From the NCBI GenBank assembly GCA_023415395.1, contig JAEZKN010000152.1, forward strand, positions 1-40,766: 40,766 nucleotides of DNA. Reading direction: 5' to 3'. Made by a program: the position numbers and the translations under genes. Below are positions 1 through 7,811 of the stretch, one piece after another (the stretch's first letter is position 1; every line of letters begins with the position of its first letter). Under the pieces are notes generated by a model. The model saw nothing but the letters and a program-made list of their open reading frames with translations, was not told the DNA's origin and made no database searches. The DNA is from Actinomycetes bacterium. Lineage in GTDB: Bacteria; Actinomycetota; Actinomycetes; Propionibacteriales; Nocardioidaceae.

Positions 1-45
1 GGGCGTCACGGGACCCGAGTCCACGACGACTCCCTCACGTGCCAC
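1..45 (-). CDS. Partial 5' end of the gene following the sugar-binding lipoprotein (probable ABC permease)
   Basis: A GTG at 45 opens a frame that stays free of stops to the window edge (15 codons, beginning VAREGVVVDSG). It lies 8 bases after the stop of the solute-binding protein on the same strand. The competing ATG overlapping that stop closes after two codons. In carbohydrate ABC operons of this type the binding protein is usually followed by two integral-membrane permeases, so a permease is the likely product. Nothing in the 15 codons identifies it, and the call rests on position alone. Confidence 0.4.
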   Translation of the reverse strand, partial: MAREGVVVDSGPVTP

Positions 46-52
46 GGTCAGC

Positions 53-1351
53 TCATCCCTCCTGGTCGGCTGCCTGCTGCGTCGCGTCGACGACGTCCTG
101 TGGCGAGCCCTGACCGGCGAAGAGCAGCCCGATCGCCTCGTTCATGGCCCCGCCGACCGACTCCCCGAGGGTGGTGTCGAAGTAGACCTGGATGTACGGC
201 GCCTGGTCCCGGACCTCGATCAGGCCGGCCAGTGCCTTGTCGGCGACCGAGTCGACCGCGGCGGGGTTCGTGGGCAGGCCCATGGAGTTCTCCGCGAACC
301 CGATCTGCACGTCGTCGGAGAGCAGGTACTTCACGAACTCGACCGCCTCGTCCGGCGCGTCCTCCGCGACGGCCCAGGCGTCACCACCGCCGAGCGCGGC
401 CGCCGGGTCGCCCGCGCCGCCCTCGACCTCGGGGAACGGGAACCAGCCGGTCTTGTCGCCCAGGCCCTTGCCGTCGTCGGTGAGGCCCTGCATGACGCCC
501 GGCTCCCAGTGGCCCTGCATCTCCATCGCGACCTTGCCGGTCGCGAGCAGTCCGGACGCCGAGGTGGCGCCCTCCTGGGCCTTGGTGGCCAGGAAGCCCT
601 GGTTGAACGGCTCGACCCCGAGGATGTCCTCGACCGTCTCGCCGGCCGCGACGAAGCACGGGTCGGAGAAGTCCTTCTCGGCCAGGGCGTTGTCGAGGAC
701 GTCCTGGGAGCACTGCCGCAGCGCGGCGTAGTACCAGTAGTGGCCCGACGGCCAGCCGTCGCCCGCGCCGACCGAGACCGGCTCGATGCCGGCGTCCTTG
801 AGCTTGGCGACGGCGTCCTCCCACTCGCCGAGCGTGGTCGGCTCGTCGGTGATCCCGGCCTGCTCGAACAGCTCGGTGTTGTACCAGAACCCGACGATGC
901 CGAAGCTGAACGGCAGGGCGTAGGTCTGCCCGTCGATCTGCCAGTTCGGCATCGCCTCGCCGATCTTCTCGACCTCCTCCGACACGTCGTCGGAGATGTC
1001 GCGCACCAGGCCGGCCTCGACGTGGTCGGCGAGCTCGCCGCCGCCACGCTCCATGTAGATGTCCGGCACGTCACCGCTCTGGAACGCGGCCGAGAGCTTG
1101 TCGACCATGTCCTCGTGCGCCATCGCGCTGATCTTGACGTCCACCCCCGGGTGGTCGGCCTCGAAGTCCTTCGCGACCTGCTCGTAGTAGCCCCGGCCGG
1201 GTTCGTTGTTGGAGTTGTGCCACCACGTGATGGTGGTGGCCCCGCTCTCGTTCTCCGACGAATCGTCGTCGTCACCGCCACAGGCGGCACCGACCAGCAA
1301 GACGCCGGCGCAGAGCGCGGCGAGCGCCGCGTTGCGTGTCTTCGACCTCAT
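53..1351 (-). CDS. Extracellular solute-binding lipoprotein of a carbohydrate ABC transporter (SBP family 1)
   Basis: 432 residues. The N-terminus is a lipoprotein signal peptide: basic MRSKTR, a hydrophobic stretch, and the lipobox LVGAAC with the acylated Cys near residue 24, followed by a flexible GGDDDD-type linker. The mature part has the sugar-binding SBP_bac_1 pattern (ITWWH near the start, ADHPGV, GIVGFWYNTELFEQAG, a C-terminal LLSDDVQIGF helix). It should capture a sugar or oligosaccharide outside the membrane and deliver it to permeases encoded just downstream, off the window. The start is fixed by GGAGGAG six bases upstream. The substrate cannot be read from the sequence. The upstream 114 bases hold a LacI-like palindrome, suggesting sugar-responsive repression. 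Confidence 0.9.
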   Translation of the reverse strand: MRSKTRNAALAALCAGVLLVGAACGGDDDDSSENESGATTITWWHNSNNEPGRGYYEQVAKDFEADHPGVDVKISAMAHEDMVDKLSAAFQSGDVPDIYMERGGGELADHVEAGLVRDISDDVSEEVEKIGEAMPNWQIDGQTYALPFSFGIVGFWYNTELFEQAGITDEPTTLGEWEDAVAKLKDAGIEPVSVGAGDGWPSGHYWYYAALRQCSQDVLDNALAEKDFSDPCFVAAGETVEDILGVEPFNQGFLATKAQEGATSASGLLATGKVAMEMQGHWEPGVMQGLTDDGKGLGDKTGWFPFPEVEGGAGDPAAALGGGDAWAVAEDAPDEAVEFVKYLLSDDVQIGFAENSMGLPTNPAAVDSVADKALAGLIEVRDQAPYIQVYFDTTLGESVGGAMNEAIGLLFAGQGSPQDVVDATQQAADQEG

Positions 1352-1441
1352 GGATTGCTCCTCCGTCCCGCCTCACCGCCCGATGAGGCGCTCGTCACAG
1401 GAGGAACGTGTCACTGGTCACACCATGTGTCAATCGTTGTC

Positions 1442-1453
1442 GATAACGTTTTC
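1442..1453. promoter_or_regulatory. LacI-type operator-like palindrome upstream of the solute-binding protein
   Basis: GATAACGTTTTC is a near-perfect palindrome around AACGTT, the centre typical of LacI-family operators in actinobacterial sugar operons. A TTGACA (-35-like) lies on the minus strand at 1433-1428, between this site and the gene. No convincing -10 was found at 16-18 bases, and no LacI gene is in the window, so this is a tentative site. Confidence 0.35.
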
Positions 1454-1465
1454 CACTTTCGAAAA

Positions 1466-1678
1466 TCAGGTCTGGTCGGGGACGTACTCCAAGACGTCGC
1501 CCGGCTGGCACTCCAGCACGCGGCAGATGGCCTCGAGCGTGCTGAAGCGGATCGCCCGCGCCCGACCGTTCTTGAGCACGGCCACGTTGGCCGGCGTCAG
1601 ACCCACCCTCTCGGCGAACTCCCCCACGCTCATCTTGCGCCGCGCGAGCTGGACGTCGATGCGCACGACGATCGCCAT
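1466..1678 (-). CDS. Small XRE/YozG-like HTH regulator
   Basis: 70 residues, essentially a single helix-turn-helix of the Cro/C1 YozG-like group: LARRKMSVGEFAERVGLT, then NVAVLKNGRARAIRFSTLEAI, ending CQPGDVLEY. The CxPGD(I/L)LEY tail is characteristic of these small regulators. Its ATG overlaps the stop of the DUF2975 gene by one base (TGATG), so the two are translationally coupled. Proteins of this group are commonly encoded next to DUF2975 membrane proteins. The pair is a widespread but poorly understood module, and the regulator probably controls its own operon. Confidence 0.88.
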   Translation of the reverse strand: MAIVVRIDVQLARRKMSVGEFAERVGLTPANVAVLKNGRARAIRFSTLEAICRVLECQPGDVLEYVPDQT

Positions 1679-2157
1679 CAGATCACCCCGTCGAGGTCGC
1701 TGCGCAGGACCGTGGCCTGGCGCAGCAGCTCGCGCATCACCGCCATGAGGAGCACGACCACCGCCGCGGCGAGCACGACCGCGAACAGCGCGATCGCGTC
1801 ACCGGGGTCGTCGGCTTGCGCGACCGCGTAGAGGCTCAGCCCAGCCAGCAGCACCCAGGCGACGCCCATCGCGGCGAGGATCGCGTCCACCCAGGCGAAC
1901 GCGCCCACGGTGAAGATGCGCTGCTCGCGCACCATGCCCAGGAGGCGCCAGGTGCACACGATCACCACCTGGACGCAGAGCAGCTCCACGACCGCCCACG
2001 CGGTCAGCGGCCAGCGCAGGTGGGCCAGGTCGGGGTTCTCCTGCGCCAGGTGCCGGAACTGACCGGGCATCGAGAGCGTCTGGAGGACGACCGTGAGCAG
2101 GAACGCGCCCACGAGGAGCGCCTTGAGCAACGGGACCGCACGGGAGGCCAAGGTCAT
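1678..2157 (-). CDS. DUF2975 family membrane protein
   Basis: 159 residues with four hydrophobic segments (about 10-30, 47-72, 85-112, 122-145), the layout of DUF2975 proteins. It includes the RWPLTAWAVVELLCVQVVIVCTWRL region and the C-terminal MRELLRQATVLRSDLDGVI, whose last part matches the family's usual D(L/I)DGVI ending. It is the first gene of a two-gene unit with the HTH gene. Its promoter must lie in the 31-base gap after the tetR stop or inside the tetR end. A TATCGTTTATC sequence (2180-2190) overlaps that region and could be an operator. Function unknown. Confidence 0.85.
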   Translation of the reverse strand: MTLASRAVPLLKALLVGAFLLTVVLQTLSMPGQFRHLAQENPDLAHLRWPLTAWAVVELLCVQVVIVCTWRLLGMVREQRIFTVGAFAWVDAILAAMGVAWVLLAGLSLYAVAQADDPGDAIALFAVVLAAAVVVLLMAVMRELLRQATVLRSDLDGVI

Positions 2158-2188
2158 GCATCGATCATCAATGCAAACCTATCGTTTA

Positions 2189-2773
2189 TCAAGAGAACGC
2201 GCGGCCGAACAGCGCATCGGCCGCCGCACGGGCGTTGGCGAACGGCGCTCGGGCGGCCCGCATCCCGGCCAGGACGACGGCCCCTTCGTGGAGCAGCAGC
2301 AGCTGCTCACCGGTGGCTGCCGGGTCCGCGGCGCCGGCGGCGCGCGCCAGGCCCACGAAGAGGTCGAGCATCCAGGCCTTCTGGCCGACGATCACGGCGT
2401 ACGCCGGGTGGGCGGGATCGTCGATCTCGGCGTGCGCGTTCACCATCGCGCAGCCGTGTCCGCCCCGCTCGGCGGCCCACTCCTCCGCGGCGTCGAAGAC
2501 CGCACGCAGGCGCGCCCGGGGGTCGTCGCCGGACGCGGGGAGCGACGCGAGGGCCTCGAGGTGCTCGCGCCAGGCCCGGTCACGGGCAGCGAGGTACTCG
2601 GCGACCAATCGGTCCTTGGAGCCGAAGCGGTCGTAGAGCGTCTTCTTCGTGACGCCCGCGGCCGCCGCGATCGCGTCCACGCCGACCGCGTGGATGCCGC
2701 GGGCGTAGAACAGGGCGGCTGCGGCGTCCAGCACCGCGTGCGCCTTCGGGGTCCACTCGATCTGCTCGACCAT
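2189..2773 (-). CDS. TetR/AcrR family repressor, divergent from an EamA transporter
   Basis: 194 residues. The N-terminal HTH (residues about 8-55) reads VLDAAAALFYARGIHAVGVDAIAAAAGVTKKTLYDRFGSKDRLV, a canonical TetR DNA-binding domain. The C-terminal ligand domain resembles TetR_C groups with CAMVNAHAEI and LLLLHEGAVVLAGM. The gene is divergent from the EamA transporter, and a perfect 7-base inverted repeat lies between the two ATGs, so autorepression and control of the exporter are likely. The start is supported by a minus-strand TATAGT box six bases upstream of the ATG. The ligand is unknown. Confidence 0.92.
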   Translation of the reverse strand: MVEQIEWTPKAHAVLDAAAALFYARGIHAVGVDAIAAAAGVTKKTLYDRFGSKDRLVAEYLAARDRAWREHLEALASLPASGDDPRARLRAVFDAAEEWAAERGGHGCAMVNAHAEIDDPAHPAYAVIVGQKAWMLDLFVGLARAAGAADPAATGEQLLLLHEGAVVLAGMRAARAPFANARAAADALFGRAFS

Positions 2774-2779
2774 CCCCTC

Positions 2780-2799
2780 ACTATACCGTTCAGTATAGT
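2780..2799. promoter_or_regulatory. Symmetric tetR/eamA operator-promoter
   Basis: ACTATAC-CGTTCA-GTATAGT is a perfect inverted repeat with a 6-base spacer. Each arm contains a TATAGT -10 hexamer on one strand (2794-2799 on plus, 2785-2780 on minus). Each hexamer is followed by exactly six bases and then the ATG of the adjacent gene (2806 and 2773). A TetR dimer bound here would cover both -10 boxes at once. Both mRNAs are predicted to be leaderless. Confidence 0.75.
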
Positions 2800-2805
2800 C
2801 AACCC

Positions 2806-3759
2806 ATGGGTAAACCGATCGGTCTATTCTTCCTCGGCGCGGCGTTCGTCCTCTCCTGGTCCTCGGGGTTCGTCGGCGCCAAGCTCGGGACCGGCGACGC
2901 GCCGGTGCCGACGGTGCTCATGTGGCGGTTCCTGCCGGCCGCGGCCGTGCTGGTGACGGTGCTGGCCGTCCGCGGGGGTCCGTGGCTCACGGCGCGATCG
3001 ACCGGGCGGCACGTGGTCGTCGGCCTGCTGTCCCAGGCGACCTACCTGCTCACGGTCTACGGCGCCATCGGGCTCGGCGTCAGCACCGGCACGACCGCCC
3101 TGATCGACGGCGTCCAGCCGCTGGTCGCGGCCGCCCTCGTCGGTCCGCTGCTCGGGCTGGCGGTGACCGGACGCCAGTGGGTCGGGCTGGCCCTGGGGCT
3201 GGTCGGGGTGGCGGCGGTGACCTGGGCCGACGCGAGCGCCCCGGCCACGAGCGCGCCCGCCGCGGCGTATGCGCTGCCGTTCCTCGGCATGCTCGGACTC
3301 GTCGCCTCCACGATCCTCGAGCGGCGCGCCCCCGAGCGCGTGCCACCCCTGACCGCGCTGACCGTGCACTGCGCGACGTCGGCGGTGGTCCTCACCGGGC
3401 TCGCGGTCGCCACCGGCACCGCCGTCCCGCCGGCCACGCCGTCGTTCTGGGTCGCCACGGCCTGGCTCGTGGTGCTGCCGACCGTGGGTGGCTACGGGCT
3501 CTACTGGGTCCTGGTCGAACGGATCGGGGTGACCGCGGTCAACGGACTGATGTTCCTCATCGCGCCGGTGACGGCCGTGTGGGGTGCGCTGATGTTCGGC
3601 GAGCCCTTCACGCTCGCGACGGCGGCCGGCCTGGCGCTCGCCCTGGCCGCCGCGGCGACGGTCAGCCGACCGACCGGTCGCCGGTCCAGAACTGCGCCCG
3701 CAGAGCCTTCTTGTCCGGCTTCCCCAGCCCGGTCAGCGGGAGCGACTCGGCGACGATGA
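2806..3759 (+). CDS. EamA/DMT-superfamily membrane transporter
   Basis: 317 residues with about ten hydrophobic segments in two EamA repeats. The first opens FFLGAAFVLSWSSGFVGAK with a conserved WSSGF, and the second ends in the typical LMFLIAPVTAVWGALMFGEPFTLATAAGLALALAA. Such proteins are drug/metabolite exporters or amino-acid exporters. The last 35 residues are hydrophilic and arginine-rich, and they are encoded over the 3' end of the convergent fadD8 gene (98-base overlap). This is probably a read-on past the ancestral stop. Expression is likely controlled by the divergent TetR protein. The substrate is unknown. Confidence 0.9.
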   Translation: MGKPIGLFFLGAAFVLSWSSGFVGAKLGTGDAPVPTVLMWRFLPAAAVLVTVLAVRGGPWLTARSTGRHVVVGLLSQATYLLTVYGAIGLGVSTGTTALIDGVQPLVAAALVGPLLGLAVTGRQWVGLALGLVGVAAVTWADASAPATSAPAAAYALPFLGMLGLVASTILERRAPERVPPLTALTVHCATSAVVLTGLAVATGTAVPPATPSFWVATAWLVVLPTVGGYGLYWVLVERIGVTAVNGLMFLIAPVTAVWGALMFGEPFTLATAAGLALALAAAATVSRPTGRRSRTAPAEPSCPASPARSAGATRRR

Positions 3760-5266
3760 CCTGCTTGGGCGCCTGCACCGAGCCCTTGCGCTCCTTGACC
3801 ATCTCCTGGATCTCCGCGGTCATGGTGGCGACCGCGTCCTCGTCGCGCGGGGCGTCCTGGCGGAGCACGACGATCGCGGTCACCGCCTCGCCGAACTTCT
3901 CGTGCGGCGTGCCGATCACGCCGACCTGGGCCACCGCCGGGTGCTCGGCGACCACGTCCTCGACCTCGCGCGGGAAGACGTTGAAGCCGCCGGTGACGAT
4001 CATGTCCTTGGTCCGGTCGACGATGTACCAGAAGCCGTCCTCGTCCTCGCGCGCCACGTCGCCGGTGTGCATCCAGCCGTCACGGAAGGTCTCGGCGGTC
4101 TCGTCGGGCAGGTTCCAGTAGCCGCCGGCCAGCAAGGGCCCGGCCACGCAGATCTCGCCCGGCTCCCCCACCGGCACCGGCTTGCCGTGCTCGTCGAGGA
4201 GCGCGGTGCGGATGAACGCCGACGGGCGGCCGCAGGACGCGAGGCGGCGGTCGTCGCCGCTGACGTGGTCCTGCTTGGACAGGTAGGTGATGGCCATCGG
4301 CGCCTCGGACTGCCCGTAGTACTGGGCGAAGATCGGGCCGAAGCGGTCGATCGCCTCCTTCAGCCGCACCGGGTTGATCGCGGAGGCGCCGTAGTAGACG
4401 GTCTCCAGCGAGGACAGGTCGCGGGTGCGCGAGTCGGGATGGTCCAGCAGCGCATAGAGCATGGACGGGACCAGCATCGTCGCCTGGATCCGCTGCTCCT
4501 CGATCGTGCGGAGCACCTCGGCCGGGTCGAACCTGGCCAGCACGTAGAGGCAGCCGCCCTTGAGCACGGTCGGGACGAAGAACGCCGCGCCCGCGTGCGA
4601 CAGCGGCGTGCACATGAGGAAGCGCGGTGACTCCGGCCACTCCCACTCCGACATCTGGATCTGGGTCATCGTGTTCATCTGCCGCGACAGGCCGATGACG
4701 CCCTTGGGCTTGCCGGTCGTGCCGCCGGTGTAGGTGATCGAGACGATGTGCTCCGGGTCGAGCGTGACGGCCTCCAACGGCTGCGGGTCGAACGACGCCG
4801 CCGCGGCGTTGAGGTCGTGGCCGACGTGGCTGAGCTCCTCGGGCACGGGCCCGATGGTCAGGACCTTCTCCAGCTTCGGGCACTTCTCCAGCAGGCCGAG
4901 GGCGCGCTCGACGAACATCGGCACGGGATCGATGGTGATGCTGGTGATCTCGGCGTCGTTGATGACGTAGGCGTGGTCGTCGAGCGAGCCCAACGGGTGC
5001 AGGGACGTGCGCCGGTAGCCCTGCGTCTGGCCCGCGCCGAGGATGAACAGCACCTCGGGGCGGTTGAGCGCGAGCAGCGCACCGGCCGTGCCGCGACCGG
5101 CACCGAGGGCCTCGAAGGCCTGCACGTACTGGCTCATCCGCTCCGCGGCCTGGCCCCCGGTGATCGTCGTGTCGCCGAGGTGCATCACCGGCTTGTCCCG
5201 GTGCCGCTTGAGCGCGGCCACCATGAGGTGGCCGTTGTGGATCCCGAGGCGCATCTCGTCCGTCAT
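3662..5266 (-). CDS. fadD8: Acyl-CoA synthetase FadD8-like
   Basis: 534 residues, an ANL-superfamily adenylate-forming ligase. Visible motifs are the P-loop YTGGTTGKPKGV (about 180), YYGQSEAPM (A5 region, about 317), the hinge GDVAREDEDGFWYIVDRTKDMI with GGFNVFPREVEDVV, and the catalytic Lys in LPLTGLGKPDKKALR near the C-terminus. The N-terminal THNGH/IHNGHL start and LHPLGSLDDHAYV match mycobacterial FadD8 (Rv0551c) as I recall it. It should activate a carboxylic acid to its CoA thioester with ATP. A perfect KstR-type palindrome lies 11 bases upstream of the ATG, placing it in the sterol regulon, perhaps for a side-chain or ring-derived acid. The exact substrate is not evident. Confidence 0.88.
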   Translation of the reverse strand: MTDEMRLGIHNGHLMVAALKRHRDKPVMHLGDTTITGGQAAERMSQYVQAFEALGAGRGTAGALLALNRPEVLFILGAGQTQGYRRTSLHPLGSLDDHAYVINDAEITSITIDPVPMFVERALGLLEKCPKLEKVLTIGPVPEELSHVGHDLNAAAASFDPQPLEAVTLDPEHIVSITYTGGTTGKPKGVIGLSRQMNTMTQIQMSEWEWPESPRFLMCTPLSHAGAAFFVPTVLKGGCLYVLARFDPAEVLRTIEEQRIQATMLVPSMLYALLDHPDSRTRDLSSLETVYYGASAINPVRLKEAIDRFGPIFAQYYGQSEAPMAITYLSKQDHVSGDDRRLASCGRPSAFIRTALLDEHGKPVPVGEPGEICVAGPLLAGGYWNLPDETAETFRDGWMHTGDVAREDEDGFWYIVDRTKDMIVTGGFNVFPREVEDVVAEHPAVAQVGVIGTPHEKFGEAVTAIVVLRQDAPRDEDAVATMTAEIQEMVKERKGSVQAPKQVIVAESLPLTGLGKPDKKALRAQFWTGDRSVG

Positions 5267-5277
5267 GGGACCCGAGA

Positions 5278-5293
5278 CTAGAACGTGTTCTAG
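5278..5293. promoter_or_regulatory. KstR operator, fadD8 promoter
   Basis: CTAGAAC-GT-GTTCTAG, a perfect 7-base-arm palindrome matching the KstR consensus TnnAACnnGTTnnA. On the minus strand it runs into TAGTCT (5280-5275), a -10-like hexamer 8 bases before the fadD8 ATG. KstR is known from mycobacteria and rhodococci as the TetR-family repressor of sterol side-chain and A/B-ring genes, derepressed by cholestenoyl-CoA-type ligands. Confidence 0.85.
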
Positions 5294-5323
5294 CGCAGGG
5301 CAACGCCGTGGCGCCCCGGCCCC

Positions 5324-6556
5324 TCAGACCAGGGCGGGCTCGCGCACCGGGGCGGCCGTGCGGACCAGGGCGGCCCCGACCGCGCAGGCCAGGACGGTCC
5401 CGACCATCACGCAGACCATCGGGACCGCCGAGTGCTCCCCGCCGAGCCCGACCAACGGGGCGACCAGGGCGGCCACGCCGAACTGGGTCCCGCCCAGGAG
5501 GGCGGCGCCCGTGCCGGTGCGGGGCTTGGCCCGCACCAGGGCGATGGCGTTGCAGTTGCCCGCGATGAAGGCGTGGGCCCCCTGCAGGAGCAGGAACCCG
5601 GTGACCATGCCGACCAGCGGGAGGTCGAGCAGGAGCACGCACACCACGAGCACGGTGACGCCGAGCGCCTGGACCACGGCGCCGACGATGACCAGCCGCT
5701 GGGGCGCCACGGTGCGCACGAGGCGACGGTTCACCATGATCAGCGCGACCATGGCCGCTGCGGTGCTGGCGAAGATCGCCGAGTAGGCGTACTTCGAGAG
5801 GCCCATCACGCTCTGGATCACGAAAGGGCTGCCGGCGATGTAGGCGAACAGGGTGCCGAACCCGGCGGCCACGGCGACCAGGCAGCCGACGTAGCCCCGG
5901 TCGGCGAGGAGCACGCGGCCGTCGGTGGCGATCCGGCGGAGCCCGCCGGCGCTGCCGGCGTCGCCGGCCCCGGGCGTGACGGTCTCGGGGACCGTGCGGA
6001 AGATCGCCACCGACATGCACAGCGTCATGGCGAAGAGCAGCCAGAAGGCCGCGCGCCAGCCCAGCGGTCCGATGAGCACACCGCCCAGCACGGGCGCGGC
6101 GATGGGCGCGACCGACTGGACGGCGGCGAGGGTCGAGAACGCGCGGGCGGCACCGACCCCGGTCGAGAGGTCGGCGACCACCGCCCGGGCCACGACCATC
6201 ACCGCGCCGGTGGCCAGGCCCTGCACCGCGCGCATGGCCACGAGCAGCCAGATCGATCCGGCCAGCGCGCAGGCGAGGCTCGCGACGACTCCGGCGGCGA
6301 TGCCGACCAGCAGCACCGGGCGTCGCCCGACCTGGTCCGAGAGCGCACCCCAGACGACCTGCCCGAGAGCGGTGGCGAGGAGGAACGCCGTCAGCGTGAG
6401 CTGGACCTGCGCGGCAGTGGCGTCCAGGTCGTCGGCGATGTCCGGGAGCCCGGGCAGGTAGGTGTCGATGGCGAAGGGCGGGAAGCCGCTGCAGGCCGCC
6501 AGCACGAGCATGAGCGGGACGGTGAGGCTGGTGGCCGGTCGTCGCGGCGTGCCCAA
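5324..6556 (-). CDS. MFS transporter, Bcr/CflA drug-resistance type
   Basis: 410 residues with twelve predicted membrane segments. The N-terminal IDTYLPGLPDIADDL followed by QVQLTLTAFLLATALGQVVWGALSDQVGRRPVLL is the signature of Bcr/CflA-type proton-driven multidrug exporters (motif A GALSDQVGRRP). The apparent start is TTG (6556) with AAAGG about nine bases upstream. A downstream internal start cannot be excluded. It lies upstream of fadD8 on the same strand, but the KstR site between them suggests independent control. A role in exporting steroid intermediates is possible but only positional. Confidence 0.88.
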   Translation of the reverse strand: MGTPRRPATSLTVPLMLVLAACSGFPPFAIDTYLPGLPDIADDLDATAAQVQLTLTAFLLATALGQVVWGALSDQVGRRPVLLVGIAAGVVASLACALAGSIWLLVAMRAVQGLATGAVMVVARAVVADLSTGVGAARAFSTLAAVQSVAPIAAPVLGGVLIGPLGWRAAFWLLFAMTLCMSVAIFRTVPETVTPGAGDAGSAGGLRRIATDGRVLLADRGYVGCLVAVAAGFGTLFAYIAGSPFVIQSVMGLSKYAYSAIFASTAAAMVALIMVNRRLVRTVAPQRLVIVGAVVQALGVTVLVVCVLLLDLPLVGMVTGFLLLQGAHAFIAGNCNAIALVRAKPRTGTGAALLGGTQFGVAALVAPLVGLGGEHSAVPMVCVMVGTVLACAVGAALVRTAAPVREPALV

Positions 6557-6710
6557 CGTGGAGCCTTTCGTGGAGGAGACTGCTCGACTGCGGGGTTCCG
6601 CGGGAGCGGTCGTCCCGAGCAGCCGACGGCCGCGGTCCTACGCCGCGACGTCGGTGATTCTCCTGCCGATCTCCGCCACCGGACCGCCGAGGTCGCGGCG
6701 CTGAGACGGC

Positions 6711-7754
6711 TCAGGCGAGCAGCTCGGCGACCGAGCGGACCTCGTCGGCGGAGCGGCAGCTGAGCAGCAGCGTGGTCACGCCGGTCTCCTCCCACTGCGC
6801 GACCCGCTCCTTGACCTCGCCCGCGGCGCCGATGATGTGCATGTCGTCGACCAGCTCGTCGGGGATGAGGGCGGTGGCCTTGTCCTTCTCACCGCTGAGG
6901 TAGAGCTCCTGGACCTCCTTGGCCAGGTCCGCGTAGCCCATGCGGACGAAGACCTGGTTGTGGAAGTTGGCCTCCTTGGCGCCCATGCCGCCCATGTAGA
7001 GCGAGACGAACGGCCGCATGGCATCGAGGACCGCCGCCTTCTCCTCGGCGTTCGCCACCACCTGCAGGTGGCAGGTCGCGGCGATCTCGAAGTCGGCCCG
7101 GGTGCGGCGGGCGCCGGGTCGGGCGAAGCCCTCGTCGAGCCAGGGCTGGTACATGCCCGCCGACTTCGGCGTGTAGAAGATCGGGATCCAGCCGTCGGCG
7201 ATCTCGGCGGTCTGCGCGACGTTCTTCGGGCCCTCCGCACCCAGCCAGATCGGCACGTCCGCGCGCAGCGGGTGGACGATCGGCTTGAGCGGCTTGCCCA
7301 GGCCGACCGAGCCCTCCCCGGTGAACGGGAGCGGGTAGTGCGGGCCGTCGTTCGTGACCGAGCCCTCGCGGGCCAGGACCTTGCGGATGATGTCGACGAC
7401 CTCGCGGGTGCGGGCCAGCGGCTTGCCGAACGGCTGGCCGTACCAGCCCTCGACGACCTGCGGGCCGCTCACGCCCATGCCGAGGATCACCCGCCCGTTG
7501 CTCAGGTGGTCGAGCGTCAGCACGTGCATGGCGATCGAGGTCGGCGCGCGGCCCGACATCTGCACGATCGACGTGCCGAGCTTGATGCGGGAGGTGTCCC
7601 TGCCCCACCAGGCGAGCGGAGTGAACGCGTCGCTCCCCCACGCCTCGGCGGTGAAGATGGCGTCGAAGCCGGCGTCCTCGGCCGCGGCGACGAGCTCGCC
7701 GACTCCGTGCGGGGGCTGGGCGCCCCAGTAGCCGAGCTGCAGTCCGAGCTTCAT
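6711..7754 (-). CDS. LLM-class F420-dependent oxidoreductase (Rv3520c-like)
   Basis: 347 residues, luciferase-like monooxygenase fold: KLGLQLGYWGAQPP at the N-terminus, DAGFDAIFTAEAWGSDAFTPLAWW, the GTSIVQMSGRAPTSIAMH barrel segment and GRVILGMGVSGPQVVEGWYGQPF, typical of the F420-dependent branch. The ATG at 7754 has GGAGGAG six bases upstream; the longer upstream frame is non-conserved and overlaps the divergent promoter. It is divergent from the DUF35-ltp4-ltp3 unit across a KstR palindrome, the same arrangement as Rv3520c-Rv3523 in M. tuberculosis. It likely catalyses a hydride transfer in sterol side-chain metabolism. The substrate is undetermined. Confidence 0.88.
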   Translation of the reverse strand: MKLGLQLGYWGAQPPHGVGELVAAAEDAGFDAIFTAEAWGSDAFTPLAWWGRDTSRIKLGTSIVQMSGRAPTSIAMHVLTLDHLSNGRVILGMGVSGPQVVEGWYGQPFGKPLARTREVVDIIRKVLAREGSVTNDGPHYPLPFTGEGSVGLGKPLKPIVHPLRADVPIWLGAEGPKNVAQTAEIADGWIPIFYTPKSAGMYQPWLDEGFARPGARRTRADFEIAATCHLQVVANAEEKAAVLDAMRPFVSLYMGGMGAKEANFHNQVFVRMGYADLAKEVQELYLSGEKDKATALIPDELVDDMHIIGAAGEVKERVAQWEETGVTTLLLSCRSADEVRSVAELLA

Positions 7755-7787
7755 CTCATCTCCTCCGGGTGGGTTCTTGCCGAAGTG

Positions 7788-7801
7788 TAGAACGTGTTCT
7801 A
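7788..7801. promoter_or_regulatory. KstR operator between the F420 oxidoreductase and DUF35 genes
   Basis: TAGAAC-GT-GTTCTA matches the KstR consensus perfectly. To the right it merges with the -10 hexamer TAGTTT (7800-7805), followed by six bases and the ATG at 7812. To the left, on the minus strand, TACACT (7788-7783) can serve the F420 oxidoreductase gene. One operator therefore controls both directions. Confidence 0.85.
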
Positions 7802-7811
7802 GTTTCGGACC

